Shown: positions 58,138 to 64,000 of the stretch, one piece after another
Numbering within the stretch: position 1 is the stretch's first letter
Layout of the letters: every line of letters begins with the position of its first letter
From: Siphonodentalium dalli
Lineage: Eukaryota; Mollusca; Scaphopoda; Gadilida; Siphonodentaliidae
Assembly (NCBI GenBank): GCA_032622095.1
Contig: CP136065.1
Coordinates: 244,713,474 to 244,777,473 of the forward strand
Length of the DNA: 64,000 nt
Direction: 5' to 3'
Position numbers and translations under genes: made by a program
The notes under the pieces: model-generated
The model's input: the letters and a program-made list of their open reading frames with translations, nothing else
Told to the model about the DNA's origin: nothing
The model's database searches: none

Positions 58138-58535
58138 ATTCATACAAACCTTTACGGGTGCAGCCATGTAATGACCAATGCAACACACCACACTATTATT
58201 AGTATAAAGTTTCTTACAGTTGGTTAGTAGTATCATAACACTTTAACCAAAATATACTGCGAATCAGAAAGTTTAGAAAGATTAGAAAATTCTATGTTAA
58301 AAGTTTCCAAGGCAACATGTTCAGGTTACTTTGTGTCATGTTACATTGTTTCATGTTACATTGTTTCAAGTTATATTTTTGCAGGTTTACTACCGGTGGT
58401 TAGTATTTTTAAGTTTGAGATTTTAGGAAAACGATATTATCAAAGCAACACAAAACAAGATTATCAGCATCAAGTTTCATATAGTTGGTTAGTTTTGTCA
58501 TAACGCTTTAGTCAGAATACAATCAGAAGCTATGT
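58138..58535. other. No gene; start of repeat field
   Basis: Contains small repeats such as CATGTTACATTGTTT. Otherwise nothing recognised. Confidence 0.4.
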
Positions 58536-58539
58536 TAGA

Positions 58540-58805
58540 TTAGAAAGTTTCATTTTAAAAGTGTTCAGGGCAACATGTAATCTTCCATGTTAAAAGTGTT
58601 GAGGGCAACATGTAATCTTCTATGTTAAAAGTGTTCAAGGCAACATGTAACCTTCTATGTTAAAAGTATTCAGGGTAACTTGTAACCTTCTATGTTAAAA
58701 GTATTCAGGGTAACTTGTAACCTTCTATGTTAAAAGTATTCAGGGTAACTTGTAACCTTCTATGTTAAAAGTGTTCAGGGCAACATGGAACCTTCTATGT
58801 TAAAA
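58540..58805. repeat. 35-bp minisatellite
   Basis: About eight units of TTCTATGTTAAAAGTGTTCA plus GGGCAACATGTAACC, closely similar to each other. Confidence 0.95.
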
Positions 58806-58823
58806 GGTGGTTCAAGTGTTTTA

Positions 58824-59958
58824 GGGTGCATTTACATTGCTATAGAACTGTACACAGATCTACACGCAGACTAGTGTAAACGGGTTGATATAGAAATGCA
58901 CACAGAAAGAAAACGGTATTAGTTCGTGTGAGCGAAAATCGTGTCCGCTATACGTCACGGTCATCGCCGAAGCATTGCGACAGGCAAATCTGTTTTGATT
59001 AATTGTTACTCGGGCTTGGCGAATGTGTTTTAGTGTTCGTTGTCATTTCAACCAGTGTATTTCGAACATTGAACACGGACAGGGATGTGGAAACTTTGGT
59101 CAAAGTTTTCAACAGTTGGAAATTTCATACCTGACACAACATTAGTTGTAATTTCCAAACCAACAATAGGTTGAAAATGATCTTGTAGTTTGATTTTCAA
59201 ACATTTTGTTGGGGGGGGGGGGTATTGTTTTCGGACCAATATTTGCATAATTTCCTACTTTTTATCAAACTTTTGGGCTGAAATGGCCATCAGCTGGAAG
59301 TTTTCCAACCTTATCATGGGGGCGGGTGTCAGGTTGGAAATTTCCAACACTTGGAAAGATTGTGTCCTGGTCCCTCCTCGTGGCCAATCAAAAACTGCTA
59401 GTTAATTTAAGAAAAACAATATTGTCCTACATTTGGCCAACATTGTCATTGGAATTGTCATCAGTTGGAATTTTTACTACATTTGGTCAAATAAAGGGTG
59501 TTGTAGGGTGGATACCCACTCCATACAGATCCAAAATGGCCACCGCCCAGATGGTGTCAAACAGGAGACCTATAGATATATAGATGATCACCTGAAATCC
59601 TATATATTGGTGGAATCGCCATCTAAAGCTATATGGGTGCTCTCTAGTCTCTCTATTTGTGCACACGGTTGTTTATTGTGTATTCCTATGCGATTTGCAT
59701 TCTTTCTTCGAACCACTATCAAGTGGTATAAGGATACACTTTAAATACATGCGGCACATACCAAATCGGTGTTGTCTGCTGATAGTTGATCCATTTTTAT
59801 GTCTGGCCTAAACTGAAACGACTCGTAGTGAATTGTCAATTACCAGAGTACTGGTCAGCGCGCGTTCACTATTAGTACTCATATTGTGATCACAGTAATG
59901 CGCGACACGTGACTTCATACAGATCTGTATACAGTTCTATATCAGTCTAAATGCACCC
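58824..59958. mobile_element. 1.1-kb TIR element, possible TTAA target
   Basis: The ends GGGTGCATTTA, then TATAGAACTGTA and ACAGATCT, are inverted over about 38 bp. The right flank is TTAA (59959-59962) and the left flank is TTTA (58820-58823), so a mutated TTAA duplication, as in piggyBac or Kolobok-type insertion, is possible. The interior has an inverted pair of GGAAATTTC-rich segments and a G11 run. There is no transposase frame. Confidence 0.7.
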
Positions 59959-59962
59959 TTAA

Positions 59963-60440
59963 GGTTACATGTATTTAGGTTTGTTTCGTGATATATTGCT
60001 TCAACTATATACATGTTAAATAAAATTCCATAATAATTATAGGTGTGTTATGTTTCCATCACCACGAGACGAGGACGCGGATTATAGATTCAAGCCACGG
60101 ATGAGAATGTCATACTTAGAGCGCAACTATTGAAACATTATAGCACCATCTACCAGCAGCAAATTGGCACTAACACAGCTCTTTTGTGAGTTAGTCATGA
60201 CACAGATTTTGATTCAGATAACAGCTCATATTGTGAAATTCATGTGACAAAGATTTTGATTTACATAATCAATCATCAATTAATACATTTATCAAAATAT
60301 TGTCAATAATATTTGTTCTCAGTAATAGCGATAACTGATTTAACACAATATGGAAAACTGCGTTAAAAACAATATGGATGTAAAATATCAGATGGCTGCT
60401 GGCGGCCATGGTTTTTTTTGTACAAATGTTGAAACAAAAA
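59963..60440. other. No recognised feature
   Basis: AT-rich. Short frames only. Confidence 0.4.
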
Positions 60441-60454
60441 TTGAGAGCTCCCAT

Positions 60455-60560
60455 CGATGATCCATATGAAGTTTGTATGAGAGTATGAGTGGAAGAAGAA
60501 TTTATCCGCCCCACTATATGAAGTTTGTATGAGAGTATGGGTGGACGAAGAATTTAGTGA
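60455..60560. repeat. Tandem duplication, about 60 bp
   Basis: TATGAAGTTTGTATGAGAGT plus ATG.GTGGA.GAAGAATTTA occurs twice. Confidence 0.9.
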
Positions 60561-60869
60561 TGCAAAGAGTAACATCTATTTTCAATCTAAATCCCATTAC
60601 TCAATAAGGGCTTTAACTCTGGAAAAAATAAATGAACTATACACGCGGTTTGTAGTTACCCTTACCCCATGTTGGTTCATCAACATATCAAAGATTGTTA
60701 AATCGGAGAGATGATGACCAATATATAGAGCTTCAATGTTGTTTCGGACGATTGGACTCACGGACGTCTATACTTACGAGGAACGTGCGGTGTTTTTTTC
60801 TATTTTTGTCCAACTTGTGGGTGCAACCCTTTTTTTTAAGAACATCTTTAAAAAGTCACAATTGGCCAA

Positions 60870-61085
60870 CACCCCAACTTGTGCTTTTTTCGAACCCGTG
60901 GAATATTATAAGATTTGTGATTCTACTACATTTTTTGTGATGTGAAATCGGTGAGTTACTGCAGTGTGTGTACTTGTGGATATTCTTGCAATATAATATA
61001 AGGCGGGCGACAAAAACAATGCCATCCTGGTCAGAGACGCAGTACGATTTGTGGGCAGGCATACGACATGACTTGGACCAATCAG
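60870..61085 (+). repeat. Repeat shared with 43.6 kb
   Basis: GAGTTACTGCAGTGTGTGTA, TGGATATTCTTGCAATATAA and GGCGGGCGACAAAAACAATG match 43590-43800. Short frames across it are shared only because of the repeat. Confidence 0.75.
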
Positions 61086-61089
61086 ATTA

Positions 61090-61555
61090 TCAGAAGCTGG
61101 TAAAATTCGGAGGAATTGTGTTATTCTCCTTTCTATTTTATCGACTTCTTTTTTGCTTGGGAGTATTGAATCATATTTTAACAACTAACTTTCGGGGAAT
61201 ATCGTAATGAAATATATTTACATACTAAGTGTGATCATCACTAAATCCAGCAATCCGATTGTCCGGCGCCCACGTGGCTAGTTGCAATTATTTATCGGTG
61301 AATGCGCAACGGCACATAACTGCAAGCTCATAACAACATCGATACGTCATTTGGGTTTGGAAAGACGAACGCGTAATGTTTTGGGCGCATTTGGATTCGC
61401 GCAGGATTGACTTAATAAATCATCGGGTTTCAATTGTTCCTGTTAACTTTTGCCAAGGGTGATATGGGATATTTTGGGCTGGTTTTGTCACGATACACTT
61501 TTCGATTTAAGTACATTTACAAACGTGGCTTTTTCGCTAAATGTATATAAATATA
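61090..61555. other. No recognised feature
   Basis: No coding, repeat or element signal was recognised. Confidence 0.4.
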
Positions 61556-61559
61556 AGAA

Positions 61560-61696
61560 TTAACTGTCATGTAGACTGTTTTTATGGAGATGTAACCGTG
61601 AGGTAAGTGGTCATAACTTGTATGTAAAACCCTTGTATGTTATGACCACTTACCTCACGGTTACATCTCCATAAAAGCATTCCACATGACAGTTAA
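61560..61696. mobile_element. Fold-back MITE with TTAA ends
   Basis: Arms TTAACTGTCATGTAGACTGT and GATGTAACCGTGAGGTAAGT extend through GTGGTCATAAC and are nearly perfectly complementary to the right arm (61638-61696). The spacer is about 20 bp. TTAA at both outer edges is compatible with a TTAA-targeting element. Confidence 0.8.
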
Positions 61697-61769
61697 TCCT
61701 TATTAACATCGAGTGTCAAATGCGCGTAGAAACCATGAATTGCAGAAGAGGATAAGGAAAATGTACTTC

Positions 61770-61860
61770 TATTGCTTATTGGTTTAGATTGCTTGGGACG
61801 ATTTTGACGATTTAACCAACAAAATGATAGTAAATAAACGGTGATTATCAAAATTACAAC
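61770..61860 (-). repeat. Reversed repeat shared with 43.1 kb
   Basis: In complement, GATAATCACCGTTTATTTAC and GTTGGTTAAATCGTCAAAAT align with 43065-43150. Confidence 0.65.
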
Positions 61861-61908
61861 GTCTGAACTAACTAAGGATATGCAACAGTAAACCAGGGAA
61901 GATACTAT

Positions 61909-62320
61909 GTTAACCAAAAACGCCCAAATAAAGCTTCAACAGCCTAAAATATCTGCGGTCTGTCTCACTAACACCTTACAAATATGGATATCATTGGAAC
62001 CGGTTCATTGACCACATTGTGATGGTTACAGTTATGCCCTGTGCCAATGCATTCTCTTACATATGCGAGTCGACCATAGGTCGCCTCGCATATATAAGAG
62101 AATGCATTGGCCTTACATTCTTTAACAATTTTATAATTTTTTCTTACATATTTTAACAATTTTTATAATATTTTTATACATTCTTTGACAATTTTATCAT
62201 TTTTAATATGTGTTAAGCCAATGCATTCTCTTATATAAATTATGCGAGGCGACCTATGGTCGACTCGCATATATAAGAGAATGCATTGGCACAGGGCCGT
62301 TCTGTTGGGTAAAAGGTTAA
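61909..62320 (-). mobile_element. Double-hairpin MITE, family 2, copy C
   Basis: A reversed copy of 9727-10134. It runs from TTACCCAACAGAACGGCCCT on the right (in complement) through two opposed hairpins (62042-62112 and 62217-62292), the CATTGTGATGGTTACAGTTA segment and AAAGCTTCAACAGCCTAAAA, ending at GTTAACC. One hairpin has a small insertion (62238-62243). Confidence 0.8.
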
Positions 62321-62417
62321 TGAAACTACAAAACCACTCGTGAGATCCGATGACTCTATATAATATCGTGCCTGTGAATGACAAAGAATTCGTAACTAGT
62401 TATCGGACAACAAAACC

Positions 62418-62540
62418 GTTGTTGTCCTTCTCGGGAAACATTGAGGTGTGTCACCCACTCGAGAAAGGAATGTTTCGTGAGATATTCCGTTCTCGAGCGG
62501 GTGACAAATTTCAATGTCTTCTGAGATAGCGGGCAACAAT
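62418..62540. repeat. Hairpin element, GAGACATTGAGATTTGTC family, copy 2
   Basis: The arms include GGGAAACATTGAGGTGTGTC and TCACCCACTCGAGAAAGGAA with complements. The flank GTTGTTGTCC.ATAACTAG corresponds to 42894-42960 in inverted orientation. Confidence 0.75.
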
Positions 62541-62544
62541 TGTA

Positions 62545-63280
62545 TGTTGTTACCATTCATCCTATTCTCCTCTCTTCTGATTGCCTGAAGTTCCGGCCAC
62601 AATGTGGGTTACTCTCGAAGGTAACATTTCGAAAGTTGTTGTCCGCTCAATAATGACCAGTAAACATAGAACTACGTAATCAATGTGCAGAGATTCCCTC
62701 ACAGCTCTCTAATAATTTCCTAAAACACTCATTTTTAGTCCAGGCACATTAGGCGTGAATGGGGAAAAGTACGGAAATAAATCCCGGAAAGCTGATTTTT
62801 TTTATATTATTTAGGCTATAACATCGCGGATGCTTCACGGAAAGTCCCCTAAAATCGGAGTTGAGCTTTCATAAAAAAATAAAAACTTATATATTTTTCA
62901 CAATCATAGGAATAATGGGATGTTATAACAATTTTTCAGCCGAAACATATAACAAATGTAATCAATATTGTTCAATACACAATTCTCGAACCAGAGATAC
63001 AAATTCAACGGGGGGATTTGAATGAATTTCGCAGATATGGATATAAAATAACATAATGACCCCAAAATATGACGATTTTTTCAGACAATCTGTATTATTC
63101 GATGTCAAATTTTTCGGGCTATTCATTACGTAGGCGCAAGCAATTTATTTTAAAAGCTGCACAGATATCACTCCTCCAACATAATATGCGGGATTAGCAA
63201 CTATACCTATGATAAGTGGTCAATACTTGTAAAAACATAACCCTACCCCCTAAACTGGCTCTCGTCACATTTTGCCCTTC
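62545..63280. other. No recognised feature
   Basis: AT-rich. No element ends or genes were seen. Confidence 0.4.
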
Positions 63281-63419
63281 CGCTAGTCCAAGTGTTTGTT
63301 GTAGAAAACACACCAACTGTGAAAAGGGCGATAAAAGCATGAAACTTGGCACATATGTTCCTTATACGCTACTGCTCATTTTCGCATGTGGCGTCATTTG
63401 CAACAGGCTCTTCTTAGCA

Positions 63420-64000
63420 ACGGTTGCTAGGCAACTACCAGGCATCGGATTAATGCATATGACTGATATTATACGTGTTCTAACAATCTAAACTACGTCG
63501 TGTAGCATGTTTATGGTGAACATATTTGTTGTCAGGTTTGACCTGACTGACAAATTGCCATATTACTTACTTACAAGGGGTGGCGGTTGCTAGGGACGCA
63601 CACACAATCTAAAATGCACATATGACTGATATTATGGTAGCTTTAACAAACTAAACTACACCTAATAGCACTTTTGTGTTGAAAGCAATTAGAATAGTTG
63701 TTGTTAGTGTCGAGATGGCTGAAAAAATACCATATAATTCTTACTTATATGAGTGGTAACTGTTGTCAGGGTCATACCCGAAATACAAACATGCACATAT
63801 GACTGATATTATGGTAGTATTAACGTTTTTATGGTGAAAACAATGGCTGAAAAAAATACCATATAATTCTTACTTATATGAGTGGTAACTGTTGCCAGGG
63901 CCACACCCGAAATACAAACATGCACATATGACTGATATTATGGTAGTATTAACGTTTTTATGGTGAAAACAATTATAAATGTTGTTAGTGTGAGTCTAAC
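63420..64000. repeat. Tandem repeat running off the window end
   Basis: At least four units of about 130-175 bp share CACATATGACTGATATTATG, TACCATATAATTCTTACTTA and TGAGTGGTAACTGTTG. The last two units are nearly identical, and the first is diverged. The array continues past 64000. Confidence 0.85.

Overview
The window is animal nuclear DNA, most likely from a lophotrochozoan and probably a mollusc such as a bivalve. This is inferred from a recognisable noggin-family BMP antagonist, spliceosomal intron signals, TTAGGG-type telomeric hexamers inside a minisatellite, a Penelope-like element, L1/Tx1-like LINEs and a very high density of short inverted-repeat DNA elements. There are no operons or bacterial features. 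Almost all the longer open frames are broken retroelement or transposon genes, or shadows of tandem repeats.

Layout. 0-5 kb holds diffuse repeats and a long dispersed repeat (called RepA here), with a double-hairpin MITE inserted in it and an internal minisatellite carrying telomeric hexamers. 5-17 kb has a 3' LINE fragment, double-hairpin MITEs, an AT-rich minisatellite, a tRNA-derived SINE and mixed repeats. 17-24 kb contains a tandem segmental duplication, one copy of which carries a hAT-like element with a perfect 8-bp target duplication. It also contains two phase-compatible exons of a gene whose C-terminal part resembles a tyrosine recombinase. 24-41 kb is dense with fold-back elements, including one with inverted arrays of 16-mers, one with 20-bp palindromes and one with a 9-bp target duplication.

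41.7-42.3 kb (minus strand) carries the only apparently intact host coding region, a noggin-like exon without a visible signal peptide. A worn palindromic repeat lies against its 5' edge. 44.1-45.0 kb is the GIY-YIG end of a Penelope-like element with inverted flanks and a hammerhead-ribozyme-like core. 45.4-48.1 kb is a large inverted repeat around a minisatellite. 49.68-53.81 kb is a complete but decayed DNA transposon with long terminal inverted repeats and a broken XPG/FEN-like nuclease gene, best read as Academ-like. It is followed at once by a broken LINE with endonuclease and reverse transcriptase (53.9-58.1 kb). 58-64 kb is minisatellites and inverted-repeat elements.

The genes do not form a pathway. 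The common theme is decayed autonomous elements among many non-autonomous elements built from paired hairpins or subterminal repeat arrays. Boundaries of repeats without target duplications are approximate. All similarity statements come from reading and recall, not database searches.
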